Below are positions 34,897 through 47,013 of a stretch of DNA of 64,000 nt, in pieces. Numbering within the stretch: position 1 is the first letter of the stretch; the number at the start of each line of letters is the position of its first letter. The DNA lies in NCBI GenBank assembly GCA_033977485.1, contig CM066990.1:15256001-15320000 (forward strand), in the 5' to 3' direction. The DNA is from Hydrangea macrophylla. Its lineage: Eukaryota; Streptophyta; Magnoliopsida; Cornales; Hydrangeaceae. Under the pieces are notes generated by a model that searched no databases, was not told the DNA's origin, and was given only the letters and a program-made list of their open reading frames with translations. A program made the position numbers and the translations under genes.

Positions 34897-37070
34897 CACC
34901 CCCAAACCTACATTTTTGCTAGTCCTCGAGCAAAACTAAAATAAAAACTAACTACTAATAACATACTATTCCATTTTCGCATGGATTGCGATTGCATTTA
35001 GCGTATGCAACAAGCCTTTTAAACCTCTAGGTGTCCCTAGTCGGACGAGTGAAGTCTCGTGAGGGTTCTCGTCAACAAGTCACCCACAACCATCTTTATT
35101 AACTTGTAAATTTTAAAACAAATTTTATTAAGAACCAAAAAACTAATAGTCAATACTCCTTATTATAAAACAAAGATTTGAAATAGAATAACGAACATAA
35201 AAAAAACATAATGAAACATCCACCTAAATCATGAAAAACAATCTCAAGCACATGCATCGTATAAATCAATAGAGTTCCTCATACAATTGCACGTGTGTGA
35301 TATGGTAGTCAAATAAACACGCGCATGTCATGAACTTGGAATATAACTCGGATAACCATCCAACTATGCTTCGACTACGAATCTCACGATGTTAATTACA
35401 CTCTCAAATGAAACACTCAGAAACATGTGTAATTTCTCTAGTATACATGAGCAAAGGAATTATGTTTTCAAGACGAATAACGCTCACATACGACATGAAA
35501 AAGACGCATGACACGAAAGAACAATAGTCTCATGGATAAGATGCCAACAATCAAGAAAAAATAATCATTACCATGTTTTAATCCCTCTCCCATCGTTTTC
35601 ATATCCGAACCATGTTTCCTAAGATCAAATAGGACTTTTCAAAGGTTGTATTGTGGCTCAGGAAATGAAAAATGATAGAACGGATTAATTGGGTAGGTTT
35701 AGAATGGCATTGTAAGGCATGTTCAATTTCTTTCACTCTTCTTCTCTACCAACTTTCTCTTCTTTCATTCTCTTTTCTCATTCATTTTTTTTCAACCTTC
35801 TTCTTTTTATTTTGTTTTCAATATATTCCTCTTCTCTTTTTCCTTTTCTTGCTTCTCAAATGATTATTGAATACCAAGCAACTACCCCAATAGCATCTTA
35901 TTTTCTTCCTCCTTTTCAACACATCACCTTAACACTACTAAAAGGTGACAAATCTCTCAGTGGTGAACTCCAAGTTTGTCAAGTCGGAGCAAAAACAAGG
36001 ATAATGGTAATCAAAGAAAGAAATGGCATTTTAACGGCTCAAGGGGCGAACTAAGGAAATTTTATAATTTATCGGTCGGCAGTAAACAAAGAGGGCCTAA
36101 AATCATTTCCTAGGGTAATACGGTTCTTCAATATTTACGACGGAAGATTATTTAGCATGGTAACAACTATTTTAACTTGATTATCAACCAAAACAAGAAT
36201 AATGAGACTAAACAACAAGTAGATGCGCTATTTCAATGAAATTCGATGAACAGAATATATTTATAACCCTCTAAAAAGAAAAGATAGGCTCAAAAGCTCA
36301 CTGGGTTTAGTCTCCACCTTATGTTATCTAGAAATCCGAATTATATTAAAGTTCACAACCAACATGTATTCCAATGACTACGTGCAGTGCATATGTTTAT
36401 GTGCAAATCTATGATATAAAACTACGATTCAAACGATACATAACTTAAAACGTTACATCATAACTTCAGCAAATGCTTAATCACATTTTCTCTTATTTAC
36501 CATTCTATAACAATTCAACGTTACATAACAAGAAGTACCAAATTAATATTGCAAAAACATCGGTAATCATCGTTTATTTAAGCACAAGAATTGAATTTTT
36601 TTAAATTAGTGCATAATAATGTGCATGTGTATATACATACCCCCAAACCTAAATCTTTCATTGTCCCCAATGAAACAATAAAACGAAAGAAACGAGAGTA
36701 CATAAGGAAGGAACGATAGTACCTCAATCTCGGCAATGACAAACAGGTGAACACAATTGAATATGTCAATAAAGTTCAATGTTACCTATTACTTCTTAAT
36801 AAAAGAAAACAAACTAACAAAAGAATATTAAAAGTACATGAAACCAAAATATAAAATATAAATTTAAAAACTAATCTAAACTAAACTAAACTAGCAAAAG
36901 GAAAAGAAATAAAACGAAAAAGTAGAAAAGTAACAAGGAAAAACAACGAATACGAACTAAAATGAACAAAAACAGAAAAGAAACACAAATAAAATAGGTA
37001 GGGGGAAAGAGATAGAAAACAAAAGAGAAAAACAGGAAAATGATGAAATCGCGCGCGCGAATTCCTGGAA

Positions 37071-37102
<32 letters not shown>

Positions 37103-37375
37103 ATCTCGCGCGAGCGAGGTACCTCGCGCCCGCGAAACCAGGCGCGAAGAGAACCTGAGGGCTCATATAAAGAAAACGAAAGAAAAAAACACTAAGGCAC
37201 ATTCTCGCGCCAGCGGGCCGCGCGCGCGAGAAGGGTTTTTTCCATATTTTGGTTAAAATTATGTATATAATATTAAAATACATTAATTCCGACCCCCAAA
37301 CCTACCCAGAATGACTCCAAAACTGACCAAAATGACTCAAAACCGACCAAAACAAAGAAAACAGACGAAATTAAG
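34897..37375 (-). other. AthN2 3' non-coding region
   Basis: No gene. The PPT is TAGGTTTGGGGGTG (minus) at 34897-34910. The same purine word recurs at 36639-36650 and 37292-37303. CG-rich words (gcgcgcgcgaattcc, ctcgcgcgagcgagg, gccgcgcgcgcgag) lie at 37046-37225 around a 25-base poly(T). Homology with AthN1 runs through the whole region apart from the foreign segment in AthN1. Confidence 0.75.
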
Positions 37376-37393
37376 CTTGGGTTGCCTCCCAAG
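37376..37393 (-). other. Post-PR hairpin of AthN2
   Basis: On the minus strand it reads CTTGGGAGGCAACCCAAG, identical to the AthF hairpin. It lies about 47 bases after the gag-PR stop. Confidence 0.75.
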
Positions 37394-37439
37394 AAGCGCT
37401 AACTTTTACGTCTTCAACTAGACCGTTCTAGCTCAAGAC

Positions 37440-40139
37440 TTACGGAGGTTGAAAATCAGACTTCGTACCCCTAAGAATGTCAGGTAGAGCTCGATGGTAA
37501 GCAGAAATTACGTCGCTTTGAATTAATTCAATCGACGGTTTATCAGTATGTTCAAATCGATTTCTTACCTTTCGAGTAGATTCAGCATTAGGGTCCGAAG
37601 TATTAGGATTCATCCACTCATCATCCTCTATATTATTCCCCGCACTTATATTTATTACGTTCTTAGGCTCAATATTCCGTTTAACCTCACTACCCTCCAC
37701 ACATAGGTAATCGTCATCTTTAGGAGGTTGATCGACCGCATTAAAAACATTTAATTTTAATTTTATATTTCCGAACGACACTTTCATTACCCCTGTTCTA
37801 CAATTGACACGTGCGTTGGCCGTGGCTAAGAATGGACAACCAAGAATGACAGGAGTGTGTTTCCTAGCATCTAGCACAGGTTCAGTGTCAAGGACCATAA
37901 AATCAACGGGATAGAAACATTGATCCACTTTTACTAGTACGTCTTCGACGATTCCTCTAGGTATTTTAATAGAACGATCCGCTAATTGTATTGTAGCGGC
38001 CGTAGGTTTAAGTTCACCTAGTCCTAATTGTTTATAGACGTGATAGGGTAAAAGGTTAACACTCGCTCCTAAGTCAAGGAGTGCCCGATGAATGATAGTG
38101 TCACCTATGACACATGAAATCGTAGGCGTACCTGGATCCTTATATTTCGGAGGAGCGTGTTGGAAAATTGAACTTACTTTTTCCGTGAGGAAGACCTTTT
38201 TAGGCGTATGACTGCGTATTTTTCGTTTTTGTGTACAAAGGTCTTTTAGACATTTAGCATAAGCGGGAATTTGTTTTATAGCATCGAGGAAAGGAATATT
38301 TATTTTGACTTGTTTAAACACCTCGAGTATATCCTCAACCTTAGACTTTTTATTTGTAAGATTAGACGGCTCCTCAACATTAGGTGGATATGGCATTCTC
38401 GGAATATAATTCGTTGGGACCGATTCTTTTTCTTTCTTATTTTGGCTCACGTCCTCACCCTTCGTCGTATTAGAGTTGATATTCATATCTTTCACACTCT
38501 CATTCGGAATTTCTATTACCTCTTCCTCTCGTGTAGTCAACCTAGTTGAGACGGCGTTTACTTGCTCATTCGACCCCTTAACCTCATATTGTCCCTTAGG
38601 GTTTTGAATTGTTTGACTAGGCAACGTCCCCTCGTTTCTACGACTCACTACAGTAGCTAGTTGTCCCATTTGGGATTCAAGCTTCGCAATGGACTGTGTA
38701 TGAGAGTGCACTATTTGTGCTTGTGCCTGTACTTGCGTTTCAATTTTATTAAGGGATGCCAACACCTTTTCCTCAAAAATGTTACCCCTTGAAGGATTCG
38801 GATTAGGATGCGGTTGTTGGTATTGATTAGGTTGAAACTGAGGTCGATATGCATTAGGAAAATTAGTCGCCTCATTAGGATTATTATTATTATTTTTCCA
38901 CGAGAAGTTAGGATGGTTTCTCCATGGCGCATCCGGATTATTAGTAGTCGCATTATAATTATTTCGTGGGTATTGTTGAATAGAATTAATGTGTTGCTCC
39001 ACGAATTTCGGAAATTGACTCGCCGATGGACATGCAAATATCGAATGTGAAGGATCAGAACATAATGCACAAGTTTCACGAGCGGGTGAGGCTGTCGTTT
39101 GGTTCATTGTTAAAAGTCGGTCAAGTTTGTTAGATAGTTCTTTTATTTCAATTGATTGACTTGACTCGAATTTTACCTCCCTCTTAGGTTGTGGGTATCC
39201 CTCAGAACGGACAGACACCGCTTGGTGCATCGAATTCTCGCTTAACGTTTCAAAAATTTTCCAGGCCTCATCGGCACTTTTGTGTAGGAAGGTACCCGCA
39301 CAAACAGCATCGACGGTGTTACGGACCGAAGGAATAAGTCCCTCGTAAAAGACCTTAACAAGTTGCCACTTAGGAACCTGATGATGTGGACACGAGCGTA
39401 ATAATTCTTTAAATTTCTCCCAAGTGTCGTAAAGCGTCTCCCCATCTTACATCACAAAGTTTGTTATAGATTTTCTTATCTGATTCGTACGCATAATAGG
39501 GAAAAACTTTTGTAAAAATGCGGTGTGTAAGTCTTCCCATGTTCTAATTGTGTTTGGCTCCAAAGATTGGAGCCAATATTTAGCTTTGTCTTTTAATGAG
39601 AATGGAAAGAGCCGCATTTTTAATTCATCATCAGTAAGATTTTGAATTTTCAAAGTAGAACATATATCTTGAAAATCTCCTAAGTGTTTATAAGGGTCTT
39701 CATTTAGACGGCCATGGAATGATGGAAGTAGCGAGATGGTAGACGACTTTATCTCAAAGTGGGATGCCGTCGCCTCCGGTAATTCAATACATGTTTGTGG
39801 CGTGTAAGTCGTAGGAATAAAATAATCTTTAAGTGGAGGAGGTGGTGGTATATTAGGATTATTCATATTAGCTCCGTTGTTATTTTGGTTGTTGTCGTTA
39901 TTATTTCCAACGTCTGCCATTTTAATCGGTTCTATGTTATGAAAGCGTGGTTTCTTTAGTCTTGTAAGAGTACTACGTATTTCAGATTCAAATAAAGACG
40001 TTGGTTTTGGTGTCAAATCGTCATCTATTACAAACCTAGTTCCAGAAGTTAAGTTTGAAGACTTGTTAAGTCTTAATGTACGTTCAAGTTCAGAGTCAAA
40101 AGATTTTAATTCCGGTTTGTTTGAACGTGTACCTAACAT
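37440..40139 (-). pseudogene. Gag-protease gene of AthN2, one nonsense codon
   Basis: From ATG 40139 to TAA 37440 the frame has 900 codons with a single internal TAA at 39447-39449, where relatives have Gln. Order: N-terminus MLGTRSNKPELKSFD; Asn-rich stretch; gag core (SLLPSFHGRLNEDPYKHLGDF, FSLKDKAKYWLQSLEPNTIR, FYEGLIPSVRN-type); a finger-like CALCSDPSHSIFACP; Gln/Asn-rich linker with a predicted coiled coil; protease with LLDLGASVNLLPYHVYKQLG and VLDTEPVLDARKHTPVILG. It ends in a tail containing VISAYHRALPDILRGTKSDF in place of RT. AthN1 has the same tail, so the junction is an inherited feature of this subfamily. Confidence 0.9.
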
Positions 40140-40616
40140 AAACTAAAACAAAAGAAAAGAAATTAAGAACAAAGACTAACTAAACAAAATAAACAAATAA
40201 CAATCACGCAAATAAGATAACAAGCACTCAACTATTATGATGCATGCAAATTATCCTGTAATGCAATGACCGCGTCAAGCCCAGCGCCCCGGGTTTCCTA
40301 GCTAATGCAGTGCAATTAACCCTAAACTAATGCAAATAGTGCGTCACAGCGCCCTGACTTACAGCAGTTTAAAGCGAATTCCAAAGGAAGCAATTTATTT
40401 AATTTTATTTATATTTTTATTTGCGTAAGCTCCTTTGATGTAATTAGCTGCTCCACTCGGAAACGTTGACTTCAAAATAAAAAAAAAAACAAGTTAGTAA
40501 CTAAAAATAAAATGAAAAATAAGAAAAGGAAACCTAATCTAATATTTACGAATTAACTAAACTACGATTCTAAAACTAAAGGTAGTAATACAATCCCCGG
40601 CAACGGCGCCAAAAAT
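40140..40616 (-). other. AthN2 leader and Asp-tRNA type primer binding site
   Basis: The PBS is at 40594-40611; the + strand reads TCCCCGGCAACGGCGCCA, which is the 3' end of plant Asp-tRNA. It starts five bases inside the LTR. The leader has the conserved blocks tcaagcccagcgccccgg and taagctcctttgatg with agctgctccac. Confidence 0.88.
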
Positions 40617-41971
40617 TGATGTTGTCAGAATCAAGATATAAAAGTATTCTTTACTTTTCAAAAGATTTGCAGTGTGGAAGTAAAGGTCGAACCCACAGAG
40701 ATTGATTACTACAGCTCTTAATTTTAAAACCTAAGTCTAATTAACTAAGAAAAACGGATTTGATTTGGATTTAATTAAACTAAGAACAATAAAAGTAAAT
40801 CTAAACTATGAAAGCAATTAAAGTTATTTAAATGATGTTTAAGGGAACCTAGGATTGCAAATCCACCACTATCTTCATAATAGGAATATTTATGAATTAC
40901 TTTAGCTTATTAAGTTGGATGATAATGGGGAATTGTAGCTACAAGCCCAATTCCTCCGACAAGAAGATAATCATGGTTCAAGCACCAACATACTCCATCT
41001 TCGGTTAGCACGAATTATCCCACACTAAACTAGGGTTATGATCTAATCCGTCTAACCTAGGCATGGACTATTCGGATACTTGATAGCACGAATCAATAAA
41101 GCACCATCACATGTAAACAATCTAAACAAGCACAGCAAGAATAGATCGTTGAGCACATCACAGTCAAAATAAATCTAAGACAAGAATAAATTCTGAAAGC
41201 AATGATTTAATCACTAGAAGTACGATTTATTTATAAAAATCCTCTAAACATGTGACTGTCATCCATACATAATAGAACTAAAATAAAAATATAAATAAAA
41301 CCCTATTACTCGTCTAGGGCTTCATTGAAACCCTAGATCTATGATCTAGCCGTCCATGGAAGTGATAGATGGCAAGTAGTTGATGGAGGAGGCCATGGAA
41401 ACCCTTGGTCTTCTTCTTCTTCTCCTTGCTTCCCTCCCTTCAATGGCTGGAAGTATGGTTGTAGAATGTGTATGTATGGGTGTGTAACAATTGCCAACCT
41501 CTAAAAATTATAAAAACTAAGTATATATAGAGTTTAACACAAGTTTTGGAAGCTTTTCCAACTCGAAACGGACTGAAACTGATGTAATTTACAATCTGGA
41601 CGTCATTCAGCAGTTTCGTTTGCACAGGAGTCTTCAGTACACTGAAATACGCAACTTTGGTTTTTACCCATATCGCGCGAGCGGGTCGCGCGAGCGCGAC
41701 ATTTTGGCCTTCGCGCGCGCGGATCGCGCGAGCGATTCTGGGGATCTCGCGCGAGCGATTTCTGGTTCTTCGCGGGCGCGGGTCGCGCGCGCGACTTGTC
41801 TTTTTCAGCTTCTTTAGCTCTGCTTTTTCACCCTGTTTAGCCTGGTTTAGTTGATTTCTTCCAAAACCTGTCAGAAACTAGAAAACAAAGTAAAAATATA
41901 CAAAAACAGGATAAAATGGTCTAACAAATGCGCGTTAAGGCATATAATTAGGATTAGTTCTCTCCCGATCA
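40617..41971 (-). repeat. 5' LTR of AthN2 (1355 bp)
   Basis: This is a near copy of 33529-34896, shorter by exactly one 13-bp unit in the CG-rich array (around 41742-41765). The minus-strand TATA box is at about 41521-41530 and the CG-rich array at 41672-41797, upstream of the TATA in element orientation. The LTR ends gatca at 41971, followed by the duplication aaacg. Confidence 0.93.
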
Positions 41972-44305
41972 AAACGTTAACATGCTCTTTATTCTCATTT
42001 GCATATTTAGGCAGGGTCTTCAAGGCAATAATAGCAACGTGCTCATATAATCAACATTGATATACAAAACGTACAAGCTAAGATTCCATAATTGATTATC
42101 CGTCACAGCATACACATGGATAAACATTCCTTCACATATAGTTCTTTTTTTTTACTCCTTACAAATGTGTCATAGTAGCATTTAACATACTTGTCTCATC
42201 GCAATCGACTTCATAACATAATTCACATATACGTTAAGGTACATCAATGTACAGTCATAGCATAACAATCATAAAAACAACTTATATATCACATACAAAT
42301 ACTCTAGCAGTCATTATGTATATTGAGAGTGAGGTTAGAAACACTCACCTGGATGTCTTCTCAACCTTATGACTCTCCGAATAGCGGATAATAACAGTCC
42401 TACAACGTATAACATAATAATGGTGATGAAGCGTATGTGCTAGTGATAGGGGTATAATGGTAATTTTACCAAATGATGATATAAACCTCAAGGTAGTGAT
42501 CTACGTGTCATTCTAAGTCCAACGACATTGACTAGACTCAAATCGGAGTCCGTCACATAAAATGCTAGATTTTCTATACCAGTTTGGGCCCTACCGATAA
42601 GCTGTATTTTCGACCGCGTCAAAAGGTCTCCAAACTCAAGGGAATGTATCTAGACATTATTCTAAGACTCTGGGAACTGACCGCGTATTTTTCTGAGCTA
42701 CGGTTTATTTACTGCGAATTATTGAAGTACTATTTATATATTTATAGTCTTCGGAGTCCCATAATTATAAAATATAATTTATAAGGATAAGAGGTCCTTA
42801 GAAAATTTTTATTAAATACTAGACCTTAAAATAGGCTAGTAATATTTTTCTCATAATTTTCGGGACTCATTTGATATTTAAAATAATTTAAAGGACAACC
42901 AAACGGGTCCTTATTTAAATAAATAAAATGCCAGAGTTAGGTTTTATAACTAAATGATTTATAAAGCAGTGATATTTGGCCTTAGTAATAGTAATATAAT
43001 TTTCTAGAATTTAAATTGGCCATTAGGTATTTAATACCTAATTATCATAACTTAAAACTAATACTTATTTATTATTTAAACTAAATAAATAATAAGTATA
43101 CCATATAAATAATAAAAATATAATTTCGGAATATAAGATTATATTCTAGAATATTAAAAGCTACTTAATACCTTTTTAAAACAAATAATAACTACACATT
43201 TCTTTTTATTGAAATGTAGTTAACACTTATTTATTTATGTACAATTAAATAAATAATATATATTTATATATATAATATATAAATTATAATTTCAGAATAT
43301 ATTTATAATTATTAATAATAATATTTTCTGAATTTATGAACTAATCTAAACAATATAAATATAAATTATTTGGGTTAATCCTAAAATCAAATAATAACTT
43401 AAACACTAAGGCCCTGTTTGCCAAACCACCAAAGTAACACACAAAAGTCGGCCCATAAACTGGTTAGCCAAACAGGCCTAAGGCCAAGCCCAAAAATATT
43501 TCAACTTCTTGCCAACGAAGATATACGGTGTATATATATATATATATATAATTCGTATATATATACGCTTTTATACACAAAACTTCAATCGATCATAACT
43601 CCCTCATTTCTTAACGAAATTACGCAAATTTTAAGTCGAAATCAAGTGCCTCGATGAGCCGGATCTAACGGTATAGGTATTGAAGGCTAACTCTTAACGG
43701 TATGTCCGTACGGGGGCAAAAACAGTTGCATTTTCAAAAGAATAATCGAACCGTAGGCCGTCCAAACGCGACTTAATCTTCGGGCCATTCATCGAGGGTG
43801 TTAAGGGAGTCGTTAGGATCATTTTGGCATAAGTCTTAGGTGATTTGGTGACGGGCGAAAAACCGAGCTCGCCGGAGCTTCAATGGTGGTCCGGCCATTG
43901 TTTGGCTCTCGGGTCTGTTTTGGGGGCTGCGTGAGGGCGACTGTGAGTCGATGTGTGGGTCTGTGTATGTACAGAATATAGAAGGGGGTGGTGAGACGTT
44001 ACCTTCTTCAATTCCGGTCCGTCTCGGGTCCCCCGCGGCTTTCTCTATCTCTCTAGTTCTCGGTCTCCCTCTCTTCAATTATCCTTCCTCCTCATCCTCT
44101 ACGGGCTGTTGTGTGTGTAGTCTAAGGCAGGGAGTGAGAGGGGTAGGTGGGTGTGTTGTAGATTTGCAGTGAGGATGCTTGGGGGGTTTTGGGGTCTTCT
44201 TTCTTTTCTTTTTCTTCTTTTGGGTTCACTCTCTCTCTGTCTAACTCTCACTCTCTCTAATCTGTCTCTCTCTATGGTCTCTCTCTTGGGTCTTCCCTCA
44301 CTCTC
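41972..44305 (-). repeat. 5' LTR of TekG, second piece
   Basis: It resumes with aaacgttaacatgctc (compare 25625 onward) and runs to ccctcactctc, where TatE begins. The final ctctc (44301-44305) is the TatE target duplication. No genes are seen. Confidence 0.92.
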
Positions 44306-44935
44306 TGATGATGCCAAAAATTGGTAAGCAAGATTTATGCAAAAAGACAGAGCAAAGAAAAGTTTGTGTGTGGTTCGGCCCCGTTAATGAGGTGACCTAC
44401 GTCCACATGTGCGTCTAAGCGCTTCTCACTAGCAGTTTACCGGCGGGCCTGGTGAGCCAACAGAGATGAGCGACACTACCAGTAACACCGGCCGGGTATA
44501 TGCGTACGAGTGGTTAATTCTCTAGCGAGGAAGTATATGCTCAGAGAAGTAAATTTTCGGATCCCTCTAAGGAGGATAGGTGGTCTCTTTTATAGATGTA
44601 AGAGTCCACCCTTACATGGTAAGTTCATTAGATTAGGAAGCCTAATCTAATCACAATAGATTTGCATAACATTAGGGGAGTTTTCCTAAGTGGCTTAGGA
44701 AACCATTGATTCTTTCTTGATAGAGTCATGGCCGCATAGGGAAACGATGGGAGACGTCATCTACTTCGCACCTACCGGGGAGTCACTACGCCCCGTTCCC
44801 GAGCTACCGAGTATCCCGGACGGTTATAGCCGAACACCTCGGAAGTGTGGGCTCCATGCTCCCATTCCGGACTAACCGGTCTATCCACTGACCACGTGGC
44901 GATGGGACAGTTACAGAATATTTCTGGACGTATCA
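44306..44935 (-). repeat. 3' LTR of TatE
   Basis: It runs tgatgatgccaaaa to acgtatca. Features: minus-strand TATA box TATAAAAG at 44587-44594; a perfect inverted repeat tagattagg-aag-cctaatcta at 44629-44649; a smaller stem tgtaag/cttaca at 44597-44617; and a G-box palindrome ccacgtgg at 44892-44899. Adjacent internal bases read (minus) AAAATGGGGGGCAGT, the PPT at 44936-44950. Confidence 0.92.
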
Positions 44936-45179
44936 ACTGCCCCCCATTTTCAAAGTTGAGATGACGCCTTACCAGATAAAATTTGAAAATTAAGAATGTC
45001 TTCCAGATACCGACCGGGAAAAGACTGAGACCCCGTCGAAACCGGGCCGGTTTGTAATGACTCGTCGGTATATCAACCGAGCGGTGACCCTGCAGGACCG
45101 AGCGGTGACCCTGCAGGACCGAGCCCCCCGGCACTACGTGTCCACTGGTTACAGGTCTGGTTTGGATCCAAAGCTGCCA

Positions 45180-45350
45180 GTTTGAGAGTAACCGAATCGC
45201 CCAGGTGGCAACCAAACCATCACGTCGCGCATTCAATGCTCACGCTTTTTGAGACGACGCCCCACGTGCCCGAAACGACAGTTTTGGCGGGAGAGTATGT
45301 GAGCCATCCGATCAAGTTTGATCATAACCGTTCGCGATGCTTATATAAGG
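45180..45350 (+). promoter_or_regulatory. Promoter of antisense gene 1 (G-box, E2F-like site, TATA)
   Basis: CACGTG at 45263, TTTTGGCGGGA at 45282 and TATATAAGG at 45342 are followed by ATG at 45460. The spacings (79 and 60 bases to TATA) are exactly those of the second promoter, at 46926, 46945 and 47005, and much of the sequence between is alignable. Confidence 0.7.
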
Positions 45351-45459
45351 AGCACCTGTTCAATCTGCTTCTCACTGCAAATCATCAACTAAAACGTCCG
45401 AACAAAACACGCCGAGTTCCTTCTTCTCTGCGGTTTCCATTTCCCAAAACTTCCCTCAA

Positions 45460-46554
45460 ATGGCCTCACACATTAATCTGTCATCTGATGAAGGGCTTAG
45501 AGCCTTCCGAGAGGATTGTCACCTTTCGGACGACGTCGAAGTCCGTCCGCATGTTGAGGGCGAGAAAGTAGCCTTCCCTTTCGTCCTCATCAGCAGCTAT
45601 CTGCTGCTTATTGTGGGACTACGCTTTCCCCTTCCGGTCTCCTTTTGTGACCTGCTTGAGGGGTTGCGCATCCCGCTCTGCAAGTGCCGTCCAAATGTCG
45701 CCCGCCTCCTCTGGGGCGTATCAGTGCTGAACGAGCAACTCGGGTTGTTCCTCCGTTCCGTCGACGTCACCAGGTGTTATAACCTGGGCATCGACCACGG
45801 GGGTCCTTACTTGCACCCCAGGGCCGAGGAGAGGGACCTTGTCCAAGGTCTGGACTTCCCGAACAAAAACTGGCGGCGATACCCTTGGGTCGTGGTTTCT
45901 GGCAACTGGCTGGAGGATGCCATTCTCTGCCCTCCTGCAGTTTTTGATCCCGACCTCTGCAAACAATCTTTTTCTGCCTCCCGCGGCGCGGCCCCTACTG
46001 CTGATGAGACGGAGGCGATTGACCGAGCCATCGAGGCCGGCCTGTCGTTCTCTGATTTGGTCGGCGGGCATGCGGGTGATGCTGGCGCCGGTCCTTCCTC
46101 CGCGACCCACAACGCTGCGGCTTCTGGGTCGCGCCGCTATACTCGATCCATGGCCACCGGCCCGCGCGCCGCATATAGGGCCGGATCACCCGAGGGGCCA
46201 ATTTCTCTACCCACCAGCAGCGACTCCACCTCGTCCGGGGATGCGAGCCCGCCACCAGGTCCGTCCAGGAAGGGAAAAGATAAAGAAGTTGGTGAGGGGT
46301 CTCCACCTCCACCAAAGAAAAGTGGGACGGATCCCCCGGCCGGCCTTCACATGACTAGCTCTTGGACCGGCCTCTCCCTTGCTAACCTGGAGGGCCGTCT
46401 TCAGGAGGTGGAGAAACAAACCACCAGTCTGCAAACAGGCTCGGTTATGCAGGAGGTGGATACCCACACCATCGAGCTTACTGTGAAGGAGCTGGTGGCG
46501 AGGTTGGCGGTCCTGGAGGAGGAGGTCAAGGCTTTGAAGGACAGAGGGACTTGA
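45460..46554 (+). CDS. Antisense gene 1 of TatE: gypsy-type transposon domain with coiled coil
   Basis: An intact 364-residue frame runs opposite to gag-pol. Residues 1-175 form a folded domain (FPFVLISSYLLLIVGLRFPLP, PNVARLLWGVSVLNEQLG, LVQGLDFPNKNWRRYPWVVV) that resembles the putative gypsy-type transposon family found in antisense ORFs of Tat elements. Residues about 190-300 are low-complexity Ser/Pro/Gly with basic patches (SRKGKDKEVGEG, PPPPKKSG). Residues about 310-362 form a coiled coil (LANLEGRLQEVEKQ; LVARLAVLEEEVKALKD). The first ATG after the TATA box is used, 115 bases downstream. A polyadenylation-type AATAAA is at 46654. It has no stop, unlike every other large gene in the nest. 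Its function is unknown; a role in control of the element is only a guess. Confidence 0.72.
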   Translation: MASHINLSSDEGLRAFREDCHLSDDVEVRPHVEGEKVAFPFVLISSYLLLIVGLRFPLPVSFCDLLEGLRIPLCKCRPNVARLLWGVSVLNEQLGLFLRSVDVTRCYNLGIDHGGPYLHPRAEERDLVQGLDFPNKNWRRYPWVVVSGNWLEDAILCPPAVFDPDLCKQSFSASRGAAPTADETEAIDRAIEAGLSFSDLVGGHAGDAGAGPSSATHNAAASGSRRYTRSMATGPRAAYRAGSPEGPISLPTSSDSTSSGDASPPPGPSRKGKDKEVGEGSPPPPKKSGTDPPAGLHMTSSWTGLSLANLEGRLQEVEKQTTSLQTGSVMQEVDTHTIELTVKELVARLAVLEEEVKALKDRGT

Positions 46555-46839
46555 AGTCCTTCATGTATATATATTTATATATATATAAATTTTTTTTTTT
46601 CGGGGAGGCTATTATAAATGCCCCCGATCTCTGTACAGATCACCCTTTATAGCAATAAAAAGGTCCTTGAGGCCACATTCCTCTTTCACTATGCTTCTTC
46701 AACTGTTTATTAATTTTGTGCTACGCTGGGCAGCTAATGCCTGACCGGTGCATGAATGTGCCCGGGTTGCGGCAACTCGGGCCCGGATCACCGCCGCTCT
46801 GTACCAACCAATCGTTAGCCAAGTTAGAACCTAACAATG
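46555..46839 (+). terminator. 3' end region of antisense gene 1
   Basis: After the stop come an AT microsatellite, poly(T) and a block cggggaggctattataaatg with AATAAA at 46654-46659, homologous to the block after gene 2 (tggggaggccactacaactg, 49552 onward). It fits a 3' UTR and polyadenylation region. Confidence 0.5.
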
Positions 46840-47013
46840 GTGATGCAATCGTAACCGAACCGATTGCGGGCTGACTGAACCGTCGCATCACGCAATTAAT
46901 GCGCGTGCCTTTTGAGGTGACTCTTCACGTGACCGAAGCGACAGTTTGGGCGGGAAATCTCCTGGACCGCTGGATCCGCTCTGATCTTGGCCGTTCAGGG
47001 TCTTTATATAAGG
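46840..47013 (+). promoter_or_regulatory. Promoter of antisense gene 2 (G-box, E2F-like site, TATA)
   Basis: CACGTG at 46926, TTTGGGCGGGAA at 46945 and TATATAAGG at 47005. Sequence shared with promoter 1 includes gtaaccgaa, the gca-ttaatgc/ttcaatgc stretch, tttgag, cacgtg-ccgaa-cgacagttt and ttatataaggag. Confidence 0.7.

Larger units (their letters stand above)
33529..41971 (-). mobile_element. AthN2: complete gag-PR-only Athila element
   Basis: This is a full element with both LTRs (33529-34896 and 40617-41971), a PPT and a PBS, bounded by AAACG duplications (33524-33528 and 41972-41976). It has one gag-protease gene and no RT, RNase H or integrase. Its LTR ends, Asp-type PBS, leader blocks, hairpin and 3' region match AthF and AthN1, so it is a non-autonomous relative. 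LTR differences by eye number about 15 substitutions plus one 13-bp indel over 1.36 kb. Confidence 0.93.

Noticed and set aside
45721..46467. Minus-strand frames opposite antisense gene 1 as the true coding strand
   Set aside because: They are shorter and lack domain features, while the + strand frame has promoter, domain, coiled coil and 3' end signals.
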